Below are positions 8,499-17,975 of a stretch of DNA of 64,000 nt, piece by piece. The stretch is from JAXDAY01 sp034679345 (GTDB lineage: Bacteria > Eisenbacteria > RBG-16-71-46 > CAIMUX01 > VGJL01). The DNA lies in assembly GCA_034679345.1 (NCBI GenBank), contig JAXDAY010000009.1, forward strand, positions 222,544 through 286,543, written 5' to 3'. Made by a program: the position numbers and the translations under genes. A model generated the notes under the pieces. It did no database searches. It was not told where the DNA came from and saw only the letters and a program-made list of their open reading frames with translations. The stretch's first letter is position 1. Every line of letters begins with the position of its first letter.

Positions 8499-9899
8499 TC
8501 ATGCGCCGTTTGTGACCTCGTGCTTCGCGATCACCTTCTTCAGGGGCGCGCTCACGAGCCATATCAGAATGCCCGCCGTCACGCCGAGCACGCAGAGCAT
8601 CATGAAGAAGCTCGCCCGCGGCATCTTCTCCCAGAAGGTCCCGAGGAATCCGGAGAGGTAGTTGCCGAAGAAGCTCGAGAGGAACCATACGCCCATCATC
8701 ATCGAGACGATGCGCGCCGGCGCCACCTTGGTGACGAGCGAGAGGCCGATCGGCGAGAGATAGAGCTCGCCGATCGTGAGCACGAAGGTCGTCATGACCA
8801 GCCAGATCACGTTGCGCCGGTCCTCGGGCCCCACGCCCTGGGAGGCCAGGATCATCACGATGAACGATGCGCCCAGGAGGAAGCAGCCGATCGACATCTT
8901 GACCACGCTCGACGGCTCGCGGTTGCGCCGGTTCTGCCAGGCCCAGACGATGTTCAGGAGAGGGGCGAAGATGAAGATCATCATCGGATTGAACGACTGG
9001 TACCAGGTCGAGGGCACCGTCCAGCCGAGCAGGTTCCAGTTCGTGTTGCGGTCGGCCCAGAGCTGCATCGTATTCCCCTGCTGCTCGTAGACTCCCCAGA
9101 AGATGATGTTCAGTCCGCAGAGGACGACGAGCGCCCAGACCCTCTTCCACTCGTCCCTGGTGAGAGGCTGCTTCACCTTCGCCTCTCCGGTGTCGCGGCG
9201 CTTCGTGAGGTCGTCGGAGGCGAGATGTCTCTGCCCCCAGAGGTACAGACAGAGCCCCAGCACCATCCCGACGCCGGCCGCGCCGAAACCGTAGTGCCAG
9301 CCGACCTTCTGGCCCAGCGTCCCGCAGACGAGCGGCGAGAAGAAGGCCCCGAGATTGATTCCCATGTAGAAGATCGTGAAGGCGCGGTCGCGTCGAGGAT
9401 CGCCTTGCGCGTAGAGTCCGCCGACCTGGGTCGAGATGTTCGGCTTGAAGGCGCCGTTTCCCATGATGAGGAAGAGGAGGGCGACGAAGAAGAGCGACTG
9501 GACTGCCATCAGGAAGTGACCGATCGCCATCAGGATCGCGCCCAGGATCACGGTCTTCCGCTGACCCAGGATCCGGTCGGCAAGCATCCCGCCGAAGAAC
9601 GGCGTCAGGTAGACGAAGGCGGTGTAGAGCCCGTAGATCTGCGAGGAGAGCGGCTGCGCCTCCATCGGGCCGAAGATCGACTCGAGCGTGCCGCGCACGA
9701 GCGTGTAGCCGAGCACCTCCTTGCCGACATCGGGACGAATGAACAGATGGTCCACCATGTAGAGGACGAGCAGGGAGCGCATCCCGTAGTAACTGAACCG
9801 CTCCCACATCTCGGTGAAGAAGAGGACGAAGAGTCCCGGCGGATGGCCCAGGATGGTGCGGCCCCCGGCCGCGGACGTCGCTGCGCTCATCGGTTCCAT
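8499..9899 (-). CDS. POT/PTR family proton-dependent oligopeptide transporter
   Basis: A 466-residue polytopic membrane protein of the major facilitator superfamily. The N-terminal signature FFTEMWERFSYYGMRSLLVLYM contains the ExxER-type motif that couples protons to peptide uptake in POT carriers. GNGAFKPNISTQVGGLY is the second family signature (PTR2). About twelve to fourteen membrane segments follow. The ATG has AAGGAG at good spacing. It is followed closely by the alcohol dehydrogenase gene. Together with the gamma-glutamyltransferase nearby, uptake of di- and tripeptides as a cysteine source is possible (inference). Confidence 0.92.
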   Translation of the reverse strand: MEPMSAATSAAGGRTILGHPPGLFVLFFTEMWERFSYYGMRSLLVLYMVDHLFIRPDVGKEVLGYTLVRGTLESIFGPMEAQPLSSQIYGLYTAFVYLTPFFGGMLADRILGQRKTVILGAILMAIGHFLMAVQSLFFVALLFLIMGNGAFKPNISTQVGGLYAQGDPRRDRAFTIFYMGINLGAFFSPLVCGTLGQKVGWHYGFGAAGVGMVLGLCLYLWGQRHLASDDLTKRRDTGEAKVKQPLTRDEWKRVWALVVLCGLNIIFWGVYEQQGNTMQLWADRNTNWNLLGWTVPSTWYQSFNPMMIFIFAPLLNIVWAWQNRRNREPSSVVKMSIGCFLLGASFIVMILASQGVGPEDRRNVIWLVMTTFVLTIGELYLSPIGLSLVTKVAPARIVSMMMGVWFLSSFFGNYLSGFLGTFWEKMPRASFFMMLCVLGVTAGILIWLVSAPLKKVIAKHEVTNGA

Positions 9900-9996
9900 G
9901 CTCCTTGAGTTGTTTCCCCGGTCGAGGCAACCTGGGTGGAGAGTACGCCATGGGCAATCGGGTTTCCACAGCGTGGCGGGCGCGGCCGGGAGGGGC

Positions 9997-11904
9997 TCAA
10001 CCGACCGTGATGATGGAGGAAGCCTCCGGAAGGCGTCGCGCCAGGTTCCGCAGCAGGTTCCCCCGCAGCATGTGGTAGATCGCCGTGCGCTGGCTTACGC
10101 CGAGCATGACCGCCTTGCACTCCAGCCGCGTCGCAGCGCTCGCGATCGTCCGGGCAGCGTCGTCGCTGATCGCCCAGATCGGCACCATGAAGATGCCCCG
10201 CCTCTGCGCAAGCCGTCCGAGCTCGTTCATCGCCTCCACGACTTCCGTGGAGGGCCGCGTCTCCGCTCCAGAGAAAAGGCCGGGCCACTCCGTCACGGAG
10301 ATGACGTACACGGCGGGCTCGCCTCTGGCCTTCGCCCTCCGCAGGGCCTCGTCCATCAGCTTCTGGTTCGGTCCCAGGATCGCCACGAGAGTCGTCGATG
10401 GATAGAGGGCGCGCATGGCGACCGCCGATTCGATCGTGACGATCTCGTACTCCTCCTCCACGACGAGCGCGGTCTCCTCCCGGATCGCCATCGCCCGTCG
10501 CGCGACCGGAGGAAACCGATTGAGCAGGTGAACAATCCACTCTCGCCGGACCGCAAGCGTGGCGACAAGCCCGACGCCGGTCAGGGCGCCCCCGTAGACC
10601 GTCGCCAGAGGCTTCTCCACGATGTTGATGCCCCAGGAACCCACCACCATCACGGTCGTCACGAGGCCAAGGGCGAAGAGAGCGCCCCGCGCCTTCTCCC
10701 GCCAGCGGATCACGTCGAGCCCCACGGAAGTGAACGCGAACGCGCCCAGGAGGCCGAAGGAGTACATATCGCCCAGGATCGTCAGGTTCCCGCCCGTCGC
10801 CAGCACGGTCAGGAGGGGAACGAGCGCGGTAATGAGGATCGCCCAGTGGGGCGTCGAGAACTTCAGGCTGCGCCGGGCCAGAATCCTCGGGAAGAATCGG
10901 TTGCGGGAGAGCGCGAGGAAGACGTGGTAGCCGCCGATCATGGCCGTGTTCGACGCGAACAGCAACAGCGAGGAAGCCGCGGCGACAACCGAGATCTGGA
11001 GCCAAGGTCCCGCGCGGAGCGCCGCGAGATCGGAGATGAAGCTGTCGGTCCGAGTCGCCTTGATCTCATCGGGGATCACCGCTACGGACAGCGCCGTCAG
11101 GAATGGCGACGTCACGAGGACGGTGCCGACGACCGCCGCCATCGCGAGGCGCACCGTTCTTCGGGTCGGCAACTTCAGATTCGGCGAGAGCTGGCTGATG
11201 CTCTCGAGACCCGAGAAGGCGAGCCACGAGCCGGCGAACCCAACGAGGAGCATCCGCAGCGGAAGCCCCCGGAACTCGCCTGCGGCGCGCATCAGAGTCT
11301 CGATCTCACCGCGCTGCAGTCCAAGGACTCCCACGATGACCACGACGAGGTTCGCGGCGAGCGAGAGGGCCGCGAACGCCAAAGCGACCATCGCGCTCTC
11401 GCGGATTCCGATGATGTTCAGCGCGCAGAGCAAGGCGATCCCGGCGCATGCGAGAAGGCCGACATGCGGTTGGAGCACGGGTATCACGGAGCTCAGATAG
11501 GCGAACCCCGAGACCGCCGAGATCGCCGAGGTGAGGAAGTAGTCGATCGTGATGAGGATTCCCCCGAGGCACCCCCACCAGTCCCCGAACGCCTTCCGGG
11601 CGACCGTCACGACGCCGCCCCCCTCGGCATTGCGCCAGGATACCTCCGTGTACTTCTGGGCGAGGAGCAGGAAGCCGACGGTGGTCAAGAGGACGAAGTA
11701 GGGCGCCAGGTTTCCCACATGGTGGTGGAGGATTCCGGGGACGTAGTAGACGCTCGTGCCGATATCGCAGAAGACGATGGCCCACGCGAGGAGCCATCCG
11801 ATCCGGCGAATCGAGTGACTCTCAGGGGAGGGCGCGCCTGTCGCGCCGTCCCGGTTCGTCCCGGTCACTGGAGGTTTGCCGCCGACCTCATCCGACTCGT
11901 TCAT
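9997..11904 (-). CDS. APC-family permease with USP-like C-terminal domain (copy 1)
   Basis: A 635-residue inner-membrane transporter. Residues 30-450 hold about twelve membrane segments of the amino acid/polyamine/organocation type, starting with IGWLLAWAIVFCDIGTSVYYVPG. The last 150 residues are soluble with a universal-stress-protein-like fold: a strand STTLVAILGP, a helix-rich middle, and a closing segment KAVMLGVSQRTAIYHMLRGN. The tail could bind nucleotide and gate transport (inference). The gene lies 94 bases after a close paralogue and is nearly colinear with it throughout. Substrate is not evident; amino acids or potassium-like ions are possible. Confidence 0.85.
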   Translation of the reverse strand: MNESDEVGGKPPVTGTNRDGATGAPSPESHSIRRIGWLLAWAIVFCDIGTSVYYVPGILHHHVGNLAPYFVLLTTVGFLLLAQKYTEVSWRNAEGGGVVTVARKAFGDWWGCLGGILITIDYFLTSAISAVSGFAYLSSVIPVLQPHVGLLACAGIALLCALNIIGIRESAMVALAFAALSLAANLVVVIVGVLGLQRGEIETLMRAAGEFRGLPLRMLLVGFAGSWLAFSGLESISQLSPNLKLPTRRTVRLAMAAVVGTVLVTSPFLTALSVAVIPDEIKATRTDSFISDLAALRAGPWLQISVVAAASSLLLFASNTAMIGGYHVFLALSRNRFFPRILARRSLKFSTPHWAILITALVPLLTVLATGGNLTILGDMYSFGLLGAFAFTSVGLDVIRWREKARGALFALGLVTTVMVVGSWGINIVEKPLATVYGGALTGVGLVATLAVRREWIVHLLNRFPPVARRAMAIREETALVVEEEYEIVTIESAVAMRALYPSTTLVAILGPNQKLMDEALRRAKARGEPAVYVISVTEWPGLFSGAETRPSTEVVEAMNELGRLAQRRGIFMVPIWAISDDAARTIASAATRLECKAVMLGVSQRTAIYHMLRGNLLRNLARRLPEASSIITVG

Positions 11905-11998
11905 CGCTGCGTCCGGTCCCAGGCAACCTGGAAAGCGGGACGGTAGGCTCGGGAGGGGCGACTGTCAAGCGGTGTTCGGAAGCGACCGGAACCGGGGA

Positions 11999-13921
11999 TC
12001 AGCCGATCGTGATGATCCTGTAATCGTCGGGCAGCAACTTCGTGAGGCCGCGCAGGACGCTGCCCCGGAGCATGTGATAGATCCCGCTGCGCTGGCTTAC
12101 TCCGAGCATCACGGCGGTGCAGCCGAGCGCCTGCGCCGCCTCCGCGACCGTCCGCGCCGTGTTGTCGCTGATCGCCCAGATCGGAATCGCGAAGACCTTT
12201 CGCTCCTGCGCATGGCGCACCATCCGGTTCAAGGACTGGATGACCTCGGGCGAGGGGCGCGTGTCCGCGCCGGAGAAGAGCCCGGGCCACTCGGTGATGG
12301 AGATCAAGTAGAGGGCCGGTTCCCCCTCCGCCTTCACTCGATGAAGCGCCTCGTCGATCAGCTTCGGGTTGTAGTGGAGCACGGCGACCAGAGTCGTCGA
12401 GGGGTAGAGGGGCCGCATCGCGACCGCCGATTGGAGCGTGACGATCTCCTGCTCCTCCTCGACGGCCAGCTCGGTGCGCGTTCGGAGCAGACCGGCGCGC
12501 TCGGAGATCCAGGGAATCCGATTGAGCGCATGAACGATCCACTCGCGCCGAATCGAGATCGCCGCGCCAATCCCGACGGCCGTGAGGATTCCGCCGTAGA
12601 TCGTGGCGAGCGGCTTCGTGACGATGTTGATCCCCCAGGAGCCGAGCACCATGAAGGTCGTGAGGATCCCGATCCCGAACATCCAACCCCGCGCTCGATT
12701 GCGCCATCGCAGGATGTCGAGTCCCACCGAGGTGAACGCGAAGGCCCCCAGGAGCCCGAAGGAGTACATGTCCCCCAGCACGGTGAGCTTCCCGCTCACC
12801 AGGAGGATCGTCGCGATCGGCACCGCGGCGGTGAAGAGAATCGCCCAGTGCGGTGTCGAGAACCTCTGGCTTCTCTTCGCGAAGATGCGCGGGAAGAAGC
12901 GGTCCCTCGAGAGGGCCAGGAACACGTGGTAGCCGCCGATCATCGCCGTGTTGGCGGCGAAGAGCAGGAGCGCGGAGGCCGCCGTCACGACGGCGATCCG
13001 CATCCCGAGCCCCGAGCGCACGAAGGCGAGATCGGAGATCAAGCTGTCCGTGCCCGCGGCTTTCATCGACTCGGGGATGATGGCGATCGAGAGAATCGCG
13101 AGCGTGGGAGAGGTGAGGATGATCGTCACGATGACGGCGATCATCGCGTAGCGGACGGTCCGGCGGATCGGCAGCCTCAATGCGGGCGAGAGCTGGCTGA
13201 TCGACTCGAGCCCCGAGAAAGCGAGCCAGGCCGCGGCGAAGCCGATCAGGACTTCGCGCACGGGAAGCTGCGTGAACTGTCCGGCGGCGTCGCGCACGAC
13301 CCGGATCTCCTCCGGATCGAGTCTCACGAGGCCGACGACGATCACGATGAAGTTCGTGAGGAGCGATATCCCAGCCATGCCGAAGGCGACGGTCGCGCTC
13401 TCGCGGATCCCGATGACGTTCAGGATCGCCAGCAGTCCGATCCCGAGACACGAGAGAAGCACCACGTGCTCCTTGAGCGACGGAAAGATCGAGCTCAGGT
13501 ATTCGAAGCCGCTCACGGAGGAGATCGCCGAGGTGAGGAAGTAGGAGGTCGTGATGAGGATACCGCCCAGGCAACCCCACCAGGGGCCGAATGCGTCGTG
13601 GGCGACGCTTACGACGCCCCCTCCGCCGGGAAAGCTCCACGTCACCTCCGCGTATTTCTGCGCGAGGAGAAGAAACCCCACCGTGGTCAGAAGGATGAAG
13701 TACGGTGTGAGGTTTCCGACGTGGTGATAGAGGATTCCGGGGACGTAGTAGACGCTCGTGCCGATGTCGCAGAAGACGACCGCCCAGGCGAGGAGCCAGC
13801 CGATCTGCTTGATGCTTCGCGCGGAGCCTTTCCCGCCCACTGCCTGCGCGGCCGCGACGGTTCCACCTTCCACCTGCGCGGGCGGACTCGGTGGGCCCGT
13901 GGGACCGGACTCGTGCGTCAC
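11999..13921 (-). CDS. APC-family permease with USP-like C-terminal domain (copy 2)
   Basis: Paralogue of the transporter at 9997-11904 with the same layout: about twelve membrane segments followed by a USP-like cytoplasmic tail ending CTAVMLGVSQRSGIYHMLRG. The reading frame is open to 14140, but the upstream part looks non-coding and overlaps the divergent gene. GTG at 13921 has GGAGGAGAC directly upstream and gives a 640-residue protein like its neighbour. The two copies share long identical stretches, including MYSFGLLGAFAFTSVGLD, so they arose by tandem duplication. Substrate unknown. Confidence 0.85.
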   Translation of the reverse strand: MTHESGPTGPPSPPAQVEGGTVAAAQAVGGKGSARSIKQIGWLLAWAVVFCDIGTSVYYVPGILYHHVGNLTPYFILLTTVGFLLLAQKYAEVTWSFPGGGGVVSVAHDAFGPWWGCLGGILITTSYFLTSAISSVSGFEYLSSIFPSLKEHVVLLSCLGIGLLAILNVIGIRESATVAFGMAGISLLTNFIVIVVGLVRLDPEEIRVVRDAAGQFTQLPVREVLIGFAAAWLAFSGLESISQLSPALRLPIRRTVRYAMIAVIVTIILTSPTLAILSIAIIPESMKAAGTDSLISDLAFVRSGLGMRIAVVTAASALLLFAANTAMIGGYHVFLALSRDRFFPRIFAKRSQRFSTPHWAILFTAAVPIATILLVSGKLTVLGDMYSFGLLGAFAFTSVGLDILRWRNRARGWMFGIGILTTFMVLGSWGINIVTKPLATIYGGILTAVGIGAAISIRREWIVHALNRIPWISERAGLLRTRTELAVEEEQEIVTLQSAVAMRPLYPSTTLVAVLHYNPKLIDEALHRVKAEGEPALYLISITEWPGLFSGADTRPSPEVIQSLNRMVRHAQERKVFAIPIWAISDNTARTVAEAAQALGCTAVMLGVSQRSGIYHMLRGSVLRGLTKLLPDDYRIITIG

Positions 13922-14034
13922 GTCTCCTCCACAAAGTGAGCATCCTATGGACTGCGCTGGCGCCCGGTCAAGCTCGGTTGACAGTCGATCGGGGCACCGC
14001 GTACCGTCGCTCGCGGGGTGTCGGAGGGATGGTG

Positions 14035-14949
14035 ATGGACCGACGCAAGTTTCTGCATCGCGCCGTCGGGGCGACGCTCGCCGGCTGGAGCCTTCCCCAG
14101 ATCGCCGGTTTCGGATCCGCCCTTGCGGCGGATCCACCACTCCCTGTTCTCGCCGTCGCGCACGGCCCCTCTCCGGCCGAGATCACGAAGGCGGCGATCG
14201 CCGCGATCGGCGGAATCGATCGGTTCGTCCACCGAGGCGATCGAGTCGTCGTCAAGCCCAACATCGGCTGGGATCGCACTCCGGAGCAGGCCGCCACCAC
14301 CAATCCCGAGGTCGTCGCCGCGCTCATCCGCCTCTGCCTGGACGCCGGGGCGAAGTCGGTCCTCGTGATGGACAATCCCTGCAATGATCCGCGCCGCTGC
14401 TATCTGCGCTCCGGCATCGCCGAGGCGTCGAAGTCCGCGGGCGCCGAGGTGCGCTTCTTCGAGGAGGAGCGCACCCGCAAGATGCTGATCCGGGGAGAGA
14501 TGCTGCAGGAATGGCCGGTCCATCCGGCCATCGTCGAGGCGGATGTGCGGATCAACGTGCCGATCGCGAAGCACCATGGGCTGACGGGCGTCACGCTGGG
14601 GATGAAGAACTGGCTCGGCGCGCTCGGCGGGCCGCGCAATCGTCTCCACCAGGAGATCGACCGCGCGATCGTCGATCTGGCGTCGTTCTTCCAACCGCAG
14701 CTGACCGTCATCGACGGCGTGCGGGTGCTCATGCGCGGCGGGCCGCAGGGAGGAAGTCTCGAGGATGTGCAACGCCTCGATACCGTGATCGCCTCCGCCG
14801 ACGCGGTCGCAGCGGAGCGCCGGGGCGCGACGCTCTACGGCCGCCGGCCGGACGAGACGCCCCACATCGCGATGGCGGAGGAGCGCAACCTCGGCAGGGG
14901 CTCATGGCGCGAGGAGGAGGAGATCCGGGTGGAAGTGCCCGCCTCCTGA
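14035..14949 (+). CDS. DUF362 domain protein with Tat signal
   Basis: A 304-residue exported protein. The N-terminus MDRRKFLHRAVGATLAGWSL is a twin-arginine signal with a typical hydrophobic stretch. The mature part is a DUF362 domain (VVVKPNIGWD; INVPIAKHHGLTGVTLGMKNWLG). DUF362 proteins are often found with iron-sulfur proteins, but no reaction is firmly known. Three in-frame starts lie close together at 14029, 14032 and 14035; GGAGGG is six bases before 14035, which is chosen. The next gene, an Fe-S membrane protein, begins four bases after the stop, so the two are almost certainly one operon. Confidence 0.8.
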   Translation: MDRRKFLHRAVGATLAGWSLPQIAGFGSALAADPPLPVLAVAHGPSPAEITKAAIAAIGGIDRFVHRGDRVVVKPNIGWDRTPEQAATTNPEVVAALIRLCLDAGAKSVLVMDNPCNDPRRCYLRSGIAEASKSAGAEVRFFEEERTRKMLIRGEMLQEWPVHPAIVEADVRINVPIAKHHGLTGVTLGMKNWLGALGGPRNRLHQEIDRAIVDLASFFQPQLTVIDGVRVLMRGGPQGGSLEDVQRLDTVIASADAVAAERRGATLYGRRPDETPHIAMAEERNLGRGSWREEEEIRVEVPAS

Positions 14950-14953
14950 TCCC

Positions 14954-16546
14954 ATGCTTCGCCGCGCGCGCATCGCCGTTCAGCTCGCGTCTCTGGCGCT
15001 CTTTTTCTACCTCCTCCTTCGCACCGTGGGAATCGGCGAGGACCGTCTCGGGCCGCCGGTACGCCTCTTCCTCGAGATCGACCCTCTCATCGCGATCTCC
15101 ACCTGGTTGCGCACGGGGGCTCTCCACGGCCTCATGGCGATCTCGCTGGCGACTCTGATCGCGACATTCTTTTTTGGGCGGTTCTTCTGCAGCTGGATCT
15201 GCCCTCTCGGCACGCTCAGCCAAGCGAGCGGCAGACTCCTCCGCGGACGCCGGGAGGAGAGGAGCGCGGAGCGCTCGACACGGTCGCGCCGCTGGAAGTA
15301 TCTGATCCTCGCCTTCATTCTCGGCGGATCCGCGGCCGGGGTTCTCTGGGTCGGGCTCCTGGATCCGATCTCGCTCTTGATCCGTTCCCTCTCCGTGGGA
15401 TTCGGCCCTCCCCTGGAGGCGCTCGTGCGCTCCGCCGCGGCGGGGCTGGCCTTCTCGCCGGCCGCCGCCGTGACCGAGCCCGTGTACGCATGGATCCGCG
15501 ACCATGCCATGGCGCCCCGTGCGCCGCGGTTCGAGCAAGGGGCGCTCCTCGCGGGGATTCTCATCGTCCTTCTCGCCCTCTCCTGGATCCGGCGGCGCTT
15601 CTGGTGCCGGATCCTCTGTCCTCTGGGCGCGCTCCTGGGGACGGTGGGTCAGGCCGGCATGCTCACGCTGCGACAGAGGGAAGGCGCGTGCTCCGGCTGC
15701 GAGGTCTGCGCGTTTCACTGCCAGGGCGCCGCGGACCCGGATGTCGCGGGGGGCTGGCGGCCTTCCGAGTGCTTCGTCTGCGGCAACTGCACCGCGGGCT
15801 GCCGCCAGGGTAGCCTGAGCTTCGGCCTCGCCCGCCCTCGACTGGCCGCCCTCTTCCGCCGGCGCCCTCACGCGCGCGAGAATCCCCCACCCACCGCCGC
15901 CCTCGATCCTGGACGCCGCCGGATCCTCGTGAGTTTCGTCCTCGGGATCGTCTCGGGTCCGCTTGTTCGGGCGACTCCCTCGCGCGCGCGTCCACAGGCA
16001 AACCTCATCCGCCCTCCGGGCGCGGGCTCCGAGGCGGAGTTCCTCGATCGATGCGTCCGCTGCGGCGAGTGCATGAAGGTCTGCGTGGGCAACGGCCTGC
16101 ACCCGGCGGGACTCGAGGCGGGCCCTGGCTCTCTCTGGACCCCGGTTCTGCGCGCGCGGATCGGTTACTGCGAGTACCACTGCACCCTATGCGGCCAGGT
16201 TTGTCCGACCGGGGCGATCCCGACGCTGACGCAGGCGGAAAAGGAGAAGGCCGTTCTCGGGATCGCCTACGTCGACCCGGGACGATGCCTCCCCTTCGCG
16301 TACGCGCGTCCCTGCATCGTCTGCGAGGAGCACTGCCCCACCTCGCCCAAGGCGATCGTCCTCGAAGAAGTCGCCGTTCGCGTGCCGGGAGGCGGGGAGC
16401 GTCGACTCCAGCGTCCCCAGGTGCTTCCGGAGCGGTGCGTCGGCTGCGGCATCTGCGAATACCGCTGCCCCGTCGACGGCGAGTCGGCGATCCGGATCGC
16501 GGCGACCGGCCGCACAGGCGAGGGATCGTTTCTCCCGACTGCCTGA
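14954..16546 (+). CDS. NapH/MauN-like polyferredoxin membrane protein
   Basis: A 530-residue membrane iron-sulfur protein. The N-terminal half holds several membrane segments and two CxxxCP-type clusters (FCSWICPLG, WCRILCPLG) as in NapH, NosR and RsxA-linked electron carriers. A ferredoxin-like part follows (CSGCEVCAFHC, CFVCGNCTAGC). The C-terminal 180 residues carry more [4Fe-4S] motifs (CVRCGECMKVC, CTLCGQVCP, CIVCEEHCP, CVGCGICEYRCP). It probably moves electrons across or along the membrane. The partner is likely the DUF362 Tat protein upstream. Terminal donor and acceptor are not visible. Confidence 0.85.
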   Translation: MLRRARIAVQLASLALFFYLLLRTVGIGEDRLGPPVRLFLEIDPLIAISTWLRTGALHGLMAISLATLIATFFFGRFFCSWICPLGTLSQASGRLLRGRREERSAERSTRSRRWKYLILAFILGGSAAGVLWVGLLDPISLLIRSLSVGFGPPLEALVRSAAAGLAFSPAAAVTEPVYAWIRDHAMAPRAPRFEQGALLAGILIVLLALSWIRRRFWCRILCPLGALLGTVGQAGMLTLRQREGACSGCEVCAFHCQGAADPDVAGGWRPSECFVCGNCTAGCRQGSLSFGLARPRLAALFRRRPHARENPPPTAALDPGRRRILVSFVLGIVSGPLVRATPSRARPQANLIRPPGAGSEAEFLDRCVRCGECMKVCVGNGLHPAGLEAGPGSLWTPVLRARIGYCEYHCTLCGQVCPTGAIPTLTQAEKEKAVLGIAYVDPGRCLPFAYARPCIVCEEHCPTSPKAIVLEEVAVRVPGGGERRLQRPQVLPERCVGCGICEYRCPVDGESAIRIAATGRTGEGSFLPTA

Positions 16547-16764
16547 TTCCCTTCCGGGGCTTGCCGGCGCGGCTGGGCTGCCGACAGCCTGGCTACCACA
16601 GCCTGGTTATTAATGTAGCCCTCGGACCGGGCCACACCGATATCCGGGACGGCCGGCGCGGCCGGAGGGCCTGGCCGAGCTATTTTGGCGCGGCCGAGAG
16701 GCTTTGATCGGGACCCCACAACCGCGACCCGGGACGACTTCGGTCGCGCGGCATCAAATCGTGC

Positions 16765-16793
16765 TTGACGGCCGGGGCAAGATTCACTTAATC
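16765..16793 (+). promoter_or_regulatory. sigma70-like promoter without a downstream gene
   Basis: TTGACG, a 17-base spacer and TTAATC lie in a locally less GC-rich stretch. The -35 is close to consensus and the -10 is weaker. The downstream gene is on the opposite strand, so any transcript would be a small RNA ending near the hairpin at 16891. Confidence 0.35.
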
Positions 16794-16890
16794 TACGAAA
16801 CGGTTTTGCGCCGTAGCGCTAATACTTCCGGCCGCGACCCAATGAATTCGGGATGAGGGGTAGGGGTGCGGATTGGGATTCGCCCGGATC

Positions 16891-16926
16891 GAAGAGGGTC
16901 GCCGCCTCGTGCGGTCGACCCTCTTC
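16891..16926. terminator. hairpin downstream of the DHOD-like gene
   Basis: GAAGAGGGTCG (16891-16901) and CGACCCTCTTC (16916-16926) pair perfectly over 11 bases, and CCGC/GCGG extends the stem inside. It lies about 55 bases after the stop of the minus-strand gene at 16980. On the plus strand it is followed by CTGTATTTCC, a weak T-rich tail. Confidence 0.55.
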
Positions 16927-16979
16927 CTGTATTTCCGAACGTCCCCCCGTTTGCCGCACGCCGGCGCACTTCTCCGAGA

Positions 16980-17972
16980 CTACCCCCGCCACTCCGAGAG
17001 GATGTGCAGGTAGTTCGCCCTCTCGTACGCCTGGGGATTGGGGCTCTTCTGTAGATTCATGCTCCCCTGCATCTGCCGCAGGGACTCATACTCGTGCTCT
17101 TCCATCCAGGTCCGCATTCCGTCGAGGACGCTCTTCAAGGTCTTTGGACCGTGCAGGAGCAGGGCCGAGACCATCTGAACCGCATGCGCGCCGGCCATGA
17201 CCGCCTTGATCGCATCCATCGGCGTGTGGACTCCGCCCGAGCAGGCCAGCGAACCGCGAACGCTTCCCGAGAGGATCGCGAGCCAGCGAAGCCGCAAGAG
17301 CAGATCCGAGGAGTCGGAAAGCCGGAGGCTGCGCACCGTCTCGAGGCGCTCCACATCGATGTCCGGTTGATAGAAGCGGTTGAAGAGGACCATCCCGTCG
17401 ACGCCGACGGCGTCGAGCTGATGCGCGAACGCCGGGAGCGAGGAGTAGAACGGCGAGAGCTTGACCGCAACGGGGATGCCGACGGCGCGCTTGACCGCCT
17501 GCGCCATCCCGAGGGCGTTTCTCTCCACATCGAGCCCGCCGACGGCCGGATCCGTCGGCAAGTAGTAGACATTCAGCTCCAGGGCATCGGCGCCCGCCTG
17601 CTCCATCAGCTTGGAGTAGTCGAGCCACCCGCCCAGCGTCGTGCCGTTCAGCGATGCGATCACGGGCAGCTTGACCGCTGCCTTGATCTTGCGCACTTGC
17701 TCGAGATACTCCTCCGGCCCGAGGCGGTACTCGTCCGGACGCGGTAGATACGAAGTCGCTTCCGCGAACGACTCCGTGTGCGCGTCGACCGAGCGCAGCG
17801 CGCTCATCGCATCGCCTACGAGCTGCTCCTCGAAGAGGGAGTGCATCACGATGGCCGAGGCGCCGGCGTCCTCGAGGCGGCGGACGGTGTCGAGATCGTC
17901 CACCATCGGCGATGCGCCGGGCATCAGCGGATGCGCCAGGTCCAATCCCAGGTACTTCGTCGAGAGATCCAT
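16980..17972 (-). CDS. dihydroorotate dehydrogenase-like flavoprotein
   Basis: A 330-residue TIM-barrel FMN protein related to dihydroorotate dehydrogenase (MDLSTKYLGLDLAHPLMPGASP; VIASLNGTTLGGW; ALELNVYYLP; VKLSPFYSS; GAHAVQMVSALLLHGP). It starts three bases after the pyruvate:ferredoxin oxidoreductase stop on the same strand. DHOD-like proteins of this class commonly sit beside nifJ. This suggests an electron-transfer role with ferredoxin rather than pyrimidine synthesis (inference). The usual catalytic Cys/Ser of DHOD was not identified with confidence. Confidence 0.82.
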   Translation of the reverse strand: MDLSTKYLGLDLAHPLMPGASPMVDDLDTVRRLEDAGASAIVMHSLFEEQLVGDAMSALRSVDAHTESFAEATSYLPRPDEYRLGPEEYLEQVRKIKAAVKLPVIASLNGTTLGGWLDYSKLMEQAGADALELNVYYLPTDPAVGGLDVERNALGMAQAVKRAVGIPVAVKLSPFYSSLPAFAHQLDAVGVDGMVLFNRFYQPDIDVERLETVRSLRLSDSSDLLLRLRWLAILSGSVRGSLACSGGVHTPMDAIKAVMAGAHAVQMVSALLLHGPKTLKSVLDGMRTWMEEHEYESLRQMQGSMNLQKSPNPQAYERANYLHILSEWRG

Positions 17973-17975
17973 CGC

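Larger units (their letters stand above)
16547..16979. other. 433-base intergenic region
   Basis: No convincing gene. The first part is GC-rich with short direct repeats (ACAGCCTGG twice; GGCCGAG twice). From about 16760 the composition becomes less GC-rich and holds a sigma70-like promoter followed by a strong hairpin, both listed separately. Confidence 0.5.

Noticed and set aside
11901..13943. Long minus-strand frame of 680 codons over the second APC permease
   Set aside because: Arg-rich with no hydrophobic segments. The overlapping permease frame has the expected membrane helices.
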